Part shown: piece by piece, positions 10,680 to 20,756 of the stretch
Layout: every line of letters starts with the position of its first letter
How positions within the stretch are numbered: the first letter of the stretch is position 1
NCBI GenBank assembly: GCA_037447655.1
Contig: JBBHKE010000866.1
Span: forward strand, 104,244-138,096
Reading direction: 5' to 3'
Source of the DNA: Zygnema cylindricum
Lineage: Eukaryota; Streptophyta; Zygnematophyceae; Zygnematales; Zygnemataceae
Length of the DNA: 33,853 nt
Notes under the pieces: generated by a model
Seen by the model: only the letters and a program-made list of their open reading frames with translations
Told to the model about the DNA's origin: nothing
Databases searched by the model: none
Translations under genes and position numbers: made by a program

Positions 10680-11950
10680 GACAAAAGTGTGCTTTTGGAG
10701 GTAAGAGGGATCCACTTGAGGATGCGTGGGTCATAGACTCAGGGTCCTCAATACATATGTGCAAGGATAAGCGGTGGTTTACTAAATTAAAGAAAAATCC
10801 AACAGTTTAGATTGAGTATGGAGATGGTAGAGTAGAAACAATGAGTATTGTTGAATCGGTTGATTTAAAAGTTCTAGTTGATGGAAAGGCTTAAATTGTA
10901 ACACTGTCAGATGCTCTTTACATTCCACAACTTAACAAGAATCTGGTTTCTATAGATGTTCTAGAAGAAAATGAGTTCGATATCGAAACTAAGAAAGGAA
11001 TCTTCTCAGCTAGCTTTGATAATGAGGTTTATTTCATAGCTGAAAAGGGTAGTCAAGGAATGTTCAAAACTGTAATTTACAATGAAAAGGGTGTACTCTA
11101 CTCATGTGGAAGTGATATGATGCTTTGGCACAAGAGGTTAGGGCATGTGAATCAAGATAGATTAAAAAAAATGAAAAAAAAGAATAGTGGATGGAATTGA
11201 GTTTGGAGATGATGAGACCTCAGATGATTGTAGTGGATGTGCCCAAGGGAAGATTCATAGACTTCCATTTTCAAAGGCATCCGCATTTATAAGAGAGAAT
11301 GTATTAGATCTAGTTCACAACGATGTTTGGGGACCAGCTAGGTATGCTTCACATGGGGAGAAAAGATGGATGCTAACCATTACTGATGATTGGTCTAGAT
11401 ACACTAAGGTATATTTTCTTAGACATAAGTCAGAGGTACTAAGATGTTTCAAACAATACAGAATATAGAGTGAAAAATTACATGAAACCTCAATAAAAGA
11501 GATAAGAAGTGATAATGGGAAAGAATACACCTCAATGGAATTTGAAGGATTTCTTAAAGAAGATGGAATCCTTCATGAGAAAACTTTTCCTTATAATCTG
11601 GAACAAAATGGGGTAGCAGAAAGAGTGAATAGAACTTTAGGAGATATGTCCAAAAGTATGCTAACTGATAAAAGAATAGGATTGCAGTTTTGGGTTGAGT
11701 CTATGAACTATGCTAACTTCATCAAAAATAGAGTACTAACTTCGGCAGATAAGAGGAAACTTTGTATGAAAGGTGGACGGGAAGAAAACCAGATTTGTCT
11801 AGTTTGAGAGTGTTCGGAATTCAAGTCTACAGTTTGGATTCCGATAAACTAAATAGAAGTTAGAGGGAAGAGGGAAACCAGGATATCTTGTAGGTTATGA
11901 TGAGAGCACAAAAGGATATCGAGTGTATGACTTAAAAAAGAGATATCATT
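10680..11950 (+). pseudogene. Copia protease-GAG_pre-integrase-integrase, inactivated
   Basis: Pol region in Copia order (protease, integrase, then RT). The aspartic protease active site WVIDSGSSIH has its DSG at 10736-10744. The pre-integrase motif LWHKRLGHVN lies near 11122-11151 and supplies the His pair; CSGCAQGK near 11230 supplies the Cys pair of the HHCC zinc-binding domain. The DDE core is visible: LVHNDVWGP (about 11310), then IRSDNGKEY (about 11504), then GVAERVNRTL (about 11610). The C-terminal KPDLSSLRVFG and GYLVGYDESTKGYRVYDL blocks follow in another frame. In-frame stops (for example in the TV*IEYGD segment near 10808) and frameshifts occur throughout. Confidence 0.88.
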
Positions 11951-12566
11951 TTGGTAAAACACATAGTGGTGATGAATGAAGTAAAGTATATTGATCTATT
12001 CAAATATAACAAAGAAGTAACAATCAGATTTGAATCGGGTCAATATTTTGACTTTGACTTAGGAAATGAAGAGAAGGAAAACAAGGAGAAGGAAAAATCT
12101 GCAGATGTGCCGAAAGAGAAGGACGAAAAGACAACATCCGAGGTAACACCACAATACGAAGTAGAAACCGACAAGGAACTTGATCAAACACCGGAATTGG
12201 AAGATAGGGGAGATGAAAATCTTCCTAAACGAAACCCGAGGATGCCTTCCATACCGACGTCAGATTTTGAAGGAGGAAAAAGAAGTAGTAAACGGCTTCA
12301 AGAAAGACATGTAAATAACAAAATCAAAAAGATGTCTCACCTAGAAGAACCTCAGACATACTTAGAGGCCATAAATACCCCAAAAAAAAGCTGGTGGATC
12401 ACTGCCATCAATGAAAAAATGGCCTCTATCATGGAATCCAATGCATAAGAGTTGGTAGATTGTCCACCAAACAAAAAACCGATTGGATATAAGTGGGTTT
12501 TTAAGCTTAGACTAAACCCAGATAATACCATTAAAAGATATAAGGCTAGGTTGGTTGTTAAAGGTT
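11951..12566 (+). pseudogene. Copia integrase-RT linker and start of reverse transcriptase, truncated
   Basis: The 11951-12448 frame is a charged Glu/Lys-rich linker (NEEKENKEKEK and similar) leading to EEPQTYLEAINTPKKSWW, which opens the RVT_2 region. After a stop the reading continues with KKPIGYKWVFKLRLNPD and KRYKARLVVKG, the conserved N-terminal fingers of Copia RT. Homology ends abruptly at about 12566, where the left arm of a palindrome begins. The polymerase YVDD box, RNase H and 3' LTR are absent from the window. Confidence 0.85.
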
Positions 12567-13098
12567 TATGTTTTCCTATTGGTGTTAATGGTTTTACTTA
12601 GCTTAAAACACATTGCCGATGTGGTTTGTGATAAGTTTGATGATGACGAGACAGTGGGTCCAAAAAACGTAAGACGACAAATTTTCGTATATCCTAAGTT
12701 CGAGAATGACGCAAATTGTACTTAACAAATTCGCGATTTCTTCGTACGGTCGCAACTCAGGCAGTACGTCGCTAAGTTAAAAAAAAAACGACAGAAAAAA
12801 ACCCGAACTTAGCCACATAATCCCGTACTTAGGGTGCGGCCCCATGTGGCTCAGTTCGGGTTTTTTTCTGTCGTTTTCTTTTATAACTTATCGCCGTACT
12901 GCCTAAGTTGCGACCGTACGAAGAAATTGCATATTAGTAGAGGACAATTTGCGACATCATCAAACTTAGGATGTACGAAAATTTGTGGTCTTCTGTTTTT
13001 TCGACCCACGATCACGTCATCTTCAAACTTGTTACAAACCACATCGGCAATGTGTCTTAAAACAAAGTAGAACCGTTTACACAATTAGGAAAACATAT
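12567..13098. repeat. large palindrome (inverted repeat, ~250-bp arms, 25-bp spacer)
   Basis: The left arm (12567-12818) and right arm (12844-13098) are reverse complements apart from scattered differences. Examples are ACACATTGCCGATGTGGTTT, the TTCTTCGTACGGTCGCAACT block and the GAACTTAGCCACAT centre. Single-stranded DNA or RNA could form a long hairpin. The right arm continues outward (to about 13140) in similarity to 7560-7620, whereas the left arm stops where the Copia sequence ends. The arms belong to the repeat family also present at 7560-7875. Confidence 0.85.
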
Positions 13099-13881
13099 TC
13101 CCACGTGTTAAAAGATTTCAAAAGTTTTTGACTACTGAAAAAAGTACAGGGATGTTCGTTTTTGTCCACATGTACCTTGTACAGTTTTTTTTTGAAGGGG
13201 TTCTCGATGGTGCAGGGTCATTTCACGTACAATCCACCATGTCTGTGAAAAAATTGCAATGTCATGGCGACCAGACAGGAGAGGTTTACGCAAAGGCATG
13301 TCGTAGAGCCAGGGCTCCAAGGCTGTACGTCTACGATGTCACGCAATGACATGCGACATGCCAAATTGTTTCAAAAATTACGATGTGTCTTGCGACACTT
13401 CAAATTTTTTCGAAAAATAAGGTGCAGCAAGACAAATTGTAGACGTTGACAGCCGTCATGGGCATTGTCGACGTATGTAGACGTTGACAGCCGTCACGGG
13501 CATTGTCGACGTATGCAATCGCCAGAGAGGTAAGTAACAATTTCGAGTAAACACATAGAGACACATGGAATCCAAGTCCGCCGGATCCGCGTTAAAAAAC
13601 AAAGTAAGTTCGCTAAGTTACAAGTACATGGGGCAGTACCCTTACTGAAATACACCACCAATGGTATTCGTATTTGTGCAGTATGTAATTTAAACTTTAC
13701 GTCATTAGAAATTTGTCGTTTCTTACTGCATGATATTGTTTAGTTAATTACTCAAATAAGACAGAGAGGTTTTCAATTCAAAAGTCAACAACCTTAAAGT
13801 ACACTGTGTACGACTGTTAGAGCAGTTAGGATATATGTAAAATATGAGAAAATGCTATTCTTTTTCAAATGGAAAACCCAC
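13099..13881. other. unassigned repeat-like DNA
   Basis: No gene recognised. Contains short reiterated ATGTCATGGCGAC / GACATGCGACATG blocks (about 13257-13400) and a 38-bp tandem duplication listed separately. The block GCTAAGTTACAAGTACATGG near 13612 resembles the palindrome family ends. Confidence 0.45.
13439..13514. repeat. 38-bp tandem duplication with internal hairpin
   Basis: Two head-to-tail units (13439-13476 and 13477-13514) differ at one base (CGTCATGGG against CGTCACGGG). Within each unit ACGTTGACA and TGTCGACGT are near-perfect inverted repeats. Confidence 0.92.
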
Positions 13882-14190
13882 AGTATAGTGTAGTGTATCG
13901 GGTCAAAACTTATCGTGATAAAACTGATACCGATAGTTATTGGTTAAGGGGTCTCGGTATATCGCTTTGGCACCAATGAGTTTTTATCGCCGATAAGTCT
14001 ATCATAGTACTTTATACTATATTGTATTATATTTTATACATCATATAATGTGGCAAAGCACGTATGACACTGTTACTTTCGTAAACAGTACAAGTGTACG
14101 GTATCGGGGCTGATATTTATCGGAATTGATCGCGGTATATCGGTTTTTTATCGCGATGATTCCGTTACCTAGACCAATATATCCGTTGTC
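13882..14190 (+). mobile_element. TATCGG-rich repeat, copy 1
   Basis: Dense CGATA/TATCGG motifs. Its start (GTGTATCGGGTCAAAACTTA) is the reverse complement of the end of 15445-15925, and the internal ATTTTATACA-TATAATGTGGCAAAGCACGTATGACA block also matches that copy in inverted orientation. No coding capacity. Possibly a MITE-like element; the class is unknown. Confidence 0.6.
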
Positions 14191-14212
14191 GGTAGGTCAA
14201 ACAAAGGACTGG

Positions 14213-14255
14213 GGCCGACTTTTTTAAAAAGCGAGATGGTAAACCATCTGAGTTA
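14213..14255 (-). mobile_element. short 3' end of the non-LTR retrotransposon (5'-truncated copy)
   Basis: Shares about 42 bp with the 3' end of the large element at 16138-16180, including the perfect palindrome GATGGTAAACCATC (14236-14249), then diverges. An extreme 5' truncation is typical of target-primed reverse transcription. Confidence 0.65.
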
Positions 14256-14688
14256 CATATGGGTTATCGGCAAATGGCTACTGGTACACAACAATAAGAA
14301 AACCACTTAAAAATGACAATTTTTCATCAAAACCGAGAGCCTTCCATGTCGTTGTTGTATGTAACAATGGCCGCAAAAAAAGAAATAAAAGTCTTCGTGT
14401 AGTTGACAAATCAAAGACATCCACGTGTATATGTTTAGGTGCACTTTCGAGAAATGGTAAAACGTCTACGTCTTTTTTTTTTGTTCTCTTGTTTTTGTTT
14501 ATTAATTTATATTCTTTTTTTTTACTTTTTTTTTGCAAAATCTCCTTTTTTTCTCTTCCTAAGATTTGGTGACGTGACAAGATCAAACATGTGGAAACCA
14601 CCGATGACACTTTATTTGGATGTTTGAAAGGCACTCCATTTTTATTGGAAAAAAATTCTCGATCCCCAACGAAAAAACCCAACAGAAG
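14256..14688. other. no feature recognised
   Basis: AT-rich, with T-rich runs near 14470-14550. No coding signal. Confidence 0.45.
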
Positions 14689-14930
14689 CTACACCGTGTA
14701 TTGCTATTAGTGTTAAAGTTTTTTTCTCCACTTAAAACGTCTTTTTTCCGTACACACATGTCCAATTTTCGGTGGGAGACCGCTAATCGGAAGGTGAGAA
14801 TTTTACCTTTCAATCGCAACCGTCAGATTAACAATCTGGCGACTATTCAAGTAGAAAAGGTGTTTTAAGCTAGTTTTTTTTTTAACACTTATAGCGACAC
14901 AACCGAAAAGAAAACACCTATTTGTTGCTT
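14689..14930. mobile_element. MITE-like element 2, CACCGTGAATCG family (partial)
   Basis: Begins CTACACCGTGTATTGCTATT, then TAGTGTTAA, a T-rich run and CGTACACACATGTCC, parallel to 4698-4765. The right inverted terminus is not found, so the copy is truncated. Confidence 0.6.
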
Positions 14931-15444
14931 CAGAGTGATGCTGGAAGGTGACCAAGCAACACCCTTAAATTGCAAAATAGAAAGGTAAAGCTAAAAAAAA
15001 TAAAATAAATGGACTTAAACGGACTTAAAAGCTAAAGTCCCACAAGTCGTCTCTAATAATATTATATGTCGGAATGGTCTCCTCCATAACATCAATGATG
15101 TGTATATTGTTATCCAGGGATAGCCAATAAGAAAAGTGAAAGCTAAATCCTACAAGGGGCAATAACTAACACGAACCTTACAAGAAGGTAGCCCTTGTGA
15201 GTACCAATCTTAGAGGACAACAAAAAGAAACCACTGTCAGTCGAGAAAAATAGGTTACGAGTCAGAGAAAAAAAGGAAAGGGAAGACCTAGACAACCATA
15301 AACTCTAAACTTTGTCGTCACACTTTAACGTATTTATCTCATTCAAGACATCAACTCAAAAGACGACCCATTGTGGATGGAGATTGGACAGATATTTATG
15401 TGAATAATAGTTTCACAATCCCTTTCCAGTAGTCACTTTGACTC
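14931..15444. other. no feature recognised
   Basis: Moderately A-rich unique DNA with no significant open frame and no repeat that I could match in the window. Confidence 0.45.
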
Positions 15445-15925
15445 AGTATGGGAAAAAGCTACTCTTGCGTATCGGCAGCTATTTGTCGATAACCGATATA
15501 CCCCTTGTTTTTCCCAACCGATAAACAATATATCGGCAATTTGTCACGGTACCGATGTTATCACAATAAAAAACCGATATTTATCGTTTATTTATTGCAA
15601 TAATATCGGGCCAATAACTATCAACGATAATTGTACGGTCCATACTCTAGAACTGTAAGATTTATTCCGTTTTACTAAATTGCCATTCTTCCGTTATACA
15701 GTACGGAACAGATTGTCACACGTGGCATACCACATTTTATACAGTGAATATAAAATAAAACATATAAAAAAAAACTATTAATCAGCGTTCTATATTATTT
15801 TCCACCTATCGCCTATAAGGAAAATTTTGTTGGTCTCAGAACGGTATATTACAACTCACCATTTGATAACCGATAACTATCGGTTGTGGTTTTAACGCGG
15901 TAAGTTCTTTCCCGATACACAACAC
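15445..15925 (-). mobile_element. TATCGG-rich repeat, copy 2 (inverted)
   Basis: Ends ACCGATAACTATCGGTTGTG then CCCGATACACAACAC, mirroring the start of copy 1. The internal TGTCACACGTGGCATACCAC block mirrors copy 1 in reverse complement. It is longer than copy 1, which has a deletion or truncation. Confidence 0.6.
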
Positions 15926-16072
15926 TAGAAAAAGCAATTATGGAATATAGAGCAAAGTTGTAAACAAATGGCACAACCACCATGTATTACAAAAATTTGC
16001 ACTCAAAACCCTAAACCTTAAACCCTAAAAATTCTAAGCTCTACTTTCGCAAAACTGAAGGAACACATGACA
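15926..16072. other. no gene; telo-box-like cluster
   Basis: CAAAACCCTAAACC and AAACCCTAAAA lie near 16007-16030; otherwise unremarkable. Confidence 0.5.
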
Positions 16073-16131
16073 TATAGCATATATATATATATATACATGT
16101 GTGTGTGTATATATATATGTGTATATATATG
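16073..16131. repeat. TA/TG microsatellite flanking the retrotransposon 3' end
   Basis: (TA)n and (TG)n blocks such as TGTGTGTGTATATATATATG. The same motif resumes on the other side of the element at 21213. Confidence 0.9.
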
Positions 16132-16137
16132 TTTCAT

Positions 16138-16180
16138 TTGCCGACTTTATTAAAAAGCGCGATGGTAAACCATCTGAGTC
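16138..16180 (-). promoter_or_regulatory. 3' end of the retrotransposon: palindrome plus AATAAA
   Basis: Reading the minus strand, GATGGTTTACCATC (a perfect 14-bp palindrome) is followed by CGCTTTTTAATAAAGTCGGC and then the microsatellite. The conserved hairpin also appears in the truncated copy at 14213-14255. It is a plausible recognition structure for the element's RT and a polyadenylation signal. Confidence 0.6.
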
Positions 16181-16386
16181 TATAAGAACAAAAGGAAGTA
16201 GCATTGCTAAAACTAAAAATCCACATAACAATGGAATAAACAGAAGGGAAAATCAAGGCAAAAACTACAAAAATACGAAAGGTTGGAAGGGAAGTCGAAA
16301 ACACCCAAAAAAGCAAAATCCAACAAACAAAACATCAAAGAAAAAAGCTAACACGTACCAAAAACCCCCCAACATAGGTAAAATAT

Positions 16387-16919
16387 TTACGGAAAACAAC
16401 CACGTAAGTCCCCGAATCCCGGAGGAGCTCGAGGAGGAAGTTCCGGAACACGTCGTCGATCCATAACGGCAATAGACGATCGAAGTAATATAGAAGCCAA
16501 CACCCGTTGTAGGGCCACGGAAAAACGTTGACGATAAAAGGAAGTAAAGACTGAAACAGGAGGGCTCCCAGGTCCTCGCCTCTCAAACGAGCGACGACCA
16601 CAAGTACGGAAAAACTCGTCCAAAGCCACACCCAAGCAACCAAATATCTCGACCGCCATCGGAATGAAGCCATCCATAGCGTCGCGATGGGCATAATCAC
16701 GCTCTTTCCTTTTAGCAGCGTCAAGAGCAACCACTCCCATATGCCGAGCCGCTTGGTTGACGACTGTAGTTGAGGTAGGGTTCGTCAAAACAATGTCACC
16801 AAATGTACGACTTGCACGATCAAGTAATACAAGGTCGATCCGACGCGAAGGAATAATGTGAGAGACCTCGCGACGAACAGAAAATCCCCACTCAGCAGCG
16901 ATAGTAGCGATGGTGTCTC
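16387..16919 (-). pseudogene. retrotransposon C-terminal domain, restriction-like endonuclease (PD-(D/E)XK-like)
   Basis: Reading starts in the LINE sequence at RDTIATIAAEWGFSV; the 15 codons before it in the same frame come from the inserted LTR and are accidental. The domain has RRIDLVLLD, then FGDIVLTNPT, then AAKRKERDY and FIPMAVEIFG. This matches the spacing of acidic and Lys residues in the restriction-like nuclease of site-specific non-LTR elements, which nicks the target DNA to prime reverse transcription. The frame stops at TAA (16387-16389). The family call rests on motif layout only. Confidence 0.65.
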
Positions 16920-17974
16920 TGTAACTCTGAGACCTCCATAAGTCCTCAGAGTGGACAGCTTCCAAGAAGCCTCTAGGATAATCTTGACCCCTTTGTGTTT
17001 AAGCAAAAATAACTGCCACCCTGGCAGACAAAAACTATGACCAACTTCACCTCTGTGAAGGCAAGACTCCCCTGAGTCGATAGCAAAAAGAATCTCTGAA
17101 TTTGCTCCCCTGAGCAGTAAGTTATGGAGGGTCAAAGTTGACCTTTTGTACAGAAGCTCTCTGGGAGAGAGGGTCCTATCTTCTAATTTTTCTAAGTCCT
17201 ATCTCTCTCACAAACTCTATCTACTGATGTACGGAACCAATCAGAATTGAGTTCCGTACGCAAAAGTACATCTGCCGGTGTACTTTATGTACGGACATTG
17301 TACGACATGGCCAAAATGTCGACACATGTCAAATCCGGATTCGATGCCATAATCTCCGGAGATTCCACAATCCAACGGAATTTCGCCACGTGTCATCCGA
17401 TGTGGCGATGGCCACAAACCGCCGAAATCTTCCTCCGCGATCTCGGCGCTAATCTCGGCCGTCCGATTAAAGTCGGCTTTAATCGTAGCCGTAATAAATA
17501 CATGCGCGGTATTTGTTTCATTTACGAAACAAATGCGCGGTACTGATTTGTGTCCGTACTGTAAGTTGTACATTTATATTTTACTGGATCTATGTATCCC
17601 GTAATTCATTTCAGTTAAATGGTTTATCGCATGCATAACCATTTAAATAAATATCAAACTGTATAGTACGTAATACTACTGCTAGACTTAACGGCTAAGG
17701 CTACCGGCTATTTCCTATCTGCCGGCCGGTAGGTACATGGATCAAATCCTGCCGCCGGCACATACCTTTTAATTAAATAAATAAACCCTAACATAAAATT
17801 CCCGTAAACCTGAGGATAGCCAAGGTAGCCATGGCTCTAGCTTCCTCTCCAATTTCTCAGTGACTGCGACAAGTTTGAGAGTTGGAGAGAGAAGTTAGAG
17901 ATAGAGTGCCTTGACTTCTATATTTCTTTTCAGACCTAGAAAATACTAATAAAACCATTAGTTTCTACAGTCTC
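16915..17974 (-). mobile_element. solo LTR (16920-17969) with 5-bp target duplication
   Basis: On the minus strand the LTR runs TGTAGAAACT ... CAGAGTTACA, with TG/CA ends and short inverted termini. It is flanked by perfect GAGAC direct repeats (plus strand GTCTC at 16915-16919 and 17970-17974). It is 1050 bp, has no internal genes, and interrupts the retrotransposon ORF. Removing it with one GAGAC copy joins ...HDTIRD to TIATIAAEWG in frame, which confirms the borders to the base. It belongs to the same family as the Copia 5' LTR at 8593. Confidence 0.93.
17683..17749 (+). other. tRNA-like pol III promoter module inside the solo LTR (antisense to the LTR)
   Basis: A-box-like TAGACTTAACGGCTAAGG (17683-17700) and B-box-like GGATCAAATCC (17739-17749) are 38 nt apart, followed by a CCGCCGGCA stretch. 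It lies about 220-286 bp from the LTR 5' end, matching the module at 8787-8844, which lies about 195-250 bp from its LTR start. It is on the strand opposite to LTR transcription in both. Confidence 0.55.
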
Positions 17975-19480
17975 GAATCGTGTCGTGCGCATGAATAAAC
18001 TCGCCCCCATGGGATCAACAAAGTAAATGGACCCCATCGGGCTCGAGAACGTGGCCGCAGGAGCAAACAAGTGAGCCAAACAAAGGTGGGTGAGGGAGGC
18101 CAAGCCGGAATCTAAGGGCCGTGGTGAACTGAGCCGGGGTGAAACGAAGAGTGGATAAGATAGGGACGGCCAATAGCCAAGCTCCAGAGCCAGGTCCGCC
18201 ACAAGACAGAAACCGTGCACGCGAAGAATTAGAAGGAAGCGCCTGAAGAAGCTCAGATTTAATAGCGGCGACAGCCCGATCAGTAATGGATTCCTGAACA
18301 CGTGCAAGTGATGTCGTAACGAGAGTGGAAAAAATCGGCATGTCCTCAATAGCAGCCGGATTAAGAGAACGTGATGCATCCAAAAGGGACCGCTGGAAGG
18401 CGAGCTCACCATCCGAAACATGGGGAACCACGGCCGCAAGAATAGGAGTGTCCCCGGCCAAAAAACGAGAGACAATAGTGGAAGCAACAAGGCACCAACT
18501 CCCCAAATAGGCGGCAGGAGCAACACGCGCCGTCGAGAGTAAACCCAAACCGCCAGCCAAGACAGGAAGAGAGGCTTGGATGCGTGCTGCAGGCCCAAAC
18601 TCGCGATCAAAAGCTCCACGACCCAACAAAGTGTGGAGGACATCCATAAGGCTTTCATCGAATGTAGAAAGTGAGGACAAAAAGGATGGGGTGGGAGGGG
18701 AAGTCCGAGTAAGGTAAGAGGGCCGGTAGGGGAAACAACGAGTTAGGAGAGCAAAGGCAACCTGGGGATCAGAAAGGTGAGGAAGGTCGTCCACGTGGGA
18801 TAAATATGTCTGAAGAGCGGAATCAAGGAATGCCGTGACGTTTGGATCGGAACCAAGCAGGCAACCCAACACACGAATGCCTTCGGAAAGAGGAGGAGTC
18901 TGAAAACCAGAAGGGGAAGTAAAAGGAGGAGGAATAGGACGTGGGGACCAGACAACACACTTAGAGGGCTGGACCGAAAGATTGAGTTCGGCCAAGCGAG
19001 CCTTGAAAAAATCATAGGCCGGTATAACTTGATCTGAAGGACCAATAATGTGTGTGTCATCTGCAACTGAAGGGAAGAGGCAAGAAGGATAAGCAGTTGC
19101 GGAAGCTCGGAGGGCGCGGTAATGGGCTAGGGCAAACAAAGGGCCCCCAAGAGGATCACCCTGACGAGTGCCAGTCGTGGAGGAAAGAGGGACCAAATTA
19201 TCATCACTGGAGAAAGGCTACTGCTTAGTGAATAAAAAGCTCTCACAAAAGGAAATATCTGGACAATCGGGAAAGGTGCAGCCATAAGCTCCGAAAAAAT
19301 GGCATTCCGATCCACTATGTTAAAGGCATTAGAAACATCCACCTGGAGGACTAACCAATCCGGATGGGCATGAGCTGGATGCAGATGGCACGGGCCACCA
19401 ATCGGTACAAAACCTCGCCCACTGCAATAGGACGGATTCCCCCATTGGGTTTGGTGACAACTACGAGGCGGAGGCCGTGA
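17975..19480 (-). pseudogene. retrotransposon reverse transcriptase, frameshifted
   Basis: RT copies element RNA at the nicked target. Pieces lie in different frames: TKPNGGIRPIAVGE (about 19460-19415), LQVDVSNAFNIVDRN (about 19350-19305; catalytic motif A Asp), then the 18015-19196 frame with TGTRQGDPLGGPLFALAH (motif B) and FPSVADDTHIIGP (motif C; the ADD catalytic pair near 19061-19056) and NLSVQPSKCVVW (motif D). A long thumb/linker follows. CSCGHVLEPDGVHLLC with a downstream SHGGEFIHAHD resembles the Cys/His motif placed between RT and endonuclease in such elements, with a TGA at 18012-18014 inside it. At least three frameshifts lie between 19480 and 19200. Confidence 0.88.
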
Positions 19481-20450
19481 GGAGATCACAAATACGTGAA
19501 GGGACAGTGCTAGCCGCAATAAGGGAACAAGCTCGAAAAAACATATCAAAACCCCGAGCACCAGATTCCGGAGGCAAAACATCGCGAAATAGCTCATAAA
19601 CAGTGCCTGAAGGACCCCCTGCTGAAAGATGTGGAGAAGTCGTAAGGGCTTTAATAAAGGAGTCTCTATCCAAGATAAAACACTCTGGCGGCTCGAAGGT
19701 GTGAATAGAGGGTGATTGTGGGGTAGGAGCTGGTGGATGAAGAGTCCGGAGAATCTCCACAATCTCAGAAGACCGAGGAGCAGGATTAAATGGCTGGAGG
19801 GACCGAACAGCTCGAGAGAGCTCACCAACTCGACCCAAATGAACCGCACGACGATAAGAAGATGGCACATCTGAAGTCCGAGAGGTACGACGTGGTGTGA
19901 AGGAAGCACTCGCAACTCGATCCTCGTGCTCGGCATGAAGGGCCCGCCAATCACCTCGAAGGAAACGTCGACATCGGGCCAGAGTTTCTCGGGCCCCGCT
20001 ACCACCGCCACGGCCAGGTAAGACTAGAACCCAAAGTGAAAACATGAAAAGGAGGTGCCAAGGTCCAACATCCGCTGGATCCGAATAAATACGGGACAAA
20101 GGAAGGTGGAGGGCGTCTTGCACGATAATCCGCACAACCATGGGAATTCGCATGTATAATCGCGGACGGGGGGCCCCCAAATCATAAGCTCCGAGCACGT
20201 CTAAATCGCGTACAAATGCCCAATCTTCGCTCGTAGGTCCGGACGGGAGTATGGTGGAAGAAAGGGTATTGCAGGAAGGACCGCTCTGGGCCAAAAATTG
20301 TTGACAACTCTTTGTATGTCGGGCAATACCGGCACCGTTCGCGAAATGATTATGACACCCGCTACATTCTATCCGTGTTTTGGTTTGTGTGCGAGGTTTA
20401 GGTGGAGGAGGTGAACTAGTGAGAAGAGGTGAGGGTGCACGGCCGGACAT
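19461..20450 (-). pseudogene. retrotransposon ORF N-terminal part with C2HC zinc finger
   Basis: The ATG at 20450 opens 329 codons. Residues 29-49 form a zinc finger (Cys29, Cys32, His45, Cys49 in CSGCHNHFANGAGIARHTKSC), a DNA-binding module placed as in R2-like elements. The rest includes RRAVHLGRVGELSRAVRSL and PSGTVYELFRDVLPP, which sit before the RT fingers in these proteins. The frame ends just as the RT begins (DLLTASAS stop); the next residues continue in another frame, so a frameshift near 19477 separates this piece from the polymerase. Confidence 0.8.
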
Positions 20451-20756
20451 GGTTATTGAATGAGAGGGAGAAGCATGGGACGTGATAGAGGGAGAGGAAG
20501 GGGAAATGGGAAGGAGGAAAGGAAAACATGGGAAATAGATGGTGGAAATGGTAGTGGTCCTTTTTTTTTTTTTTTTTTTTTTTTTCGGTTGTGTTTGTGT
20601 GAGTGTGTGTGTGTGTGTGTTCGTGGCGTGATTTTAGTGAGAGGAAATGGGGTGTTTGGCGTTGAACAGAAGGGGGGAAGAAATGTAAGGATTACGGATG
20701 GGGGCCGCACCTATGCTTTCGCCCGTGGGCGTGCGGTTGGCAGCGGCCGCAGGCTA
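20451..20756 (-). other. retrotransposon 5' leader between monomers and ATG
   Basis: Contains, on the minus strand, a (CA)n run (20622-20596) and an A-run (20585-20561). No independent gene is seen. Confidence 0.55.

Noticed and set aside
16101-16466. 121-codon plus-strand frame, Lys/Asn-rich
   Set aside because: It lies antisense to the retrotransposon endonuclease domain and 3' UTR and starts in the microsatellite.
17936-18658. 240-codon minus-strand hydrophobic frame
   Set aside because: Shifted-frame shadow of the reverse transcriptase thumb region; the real frame shows the conserved motifs.
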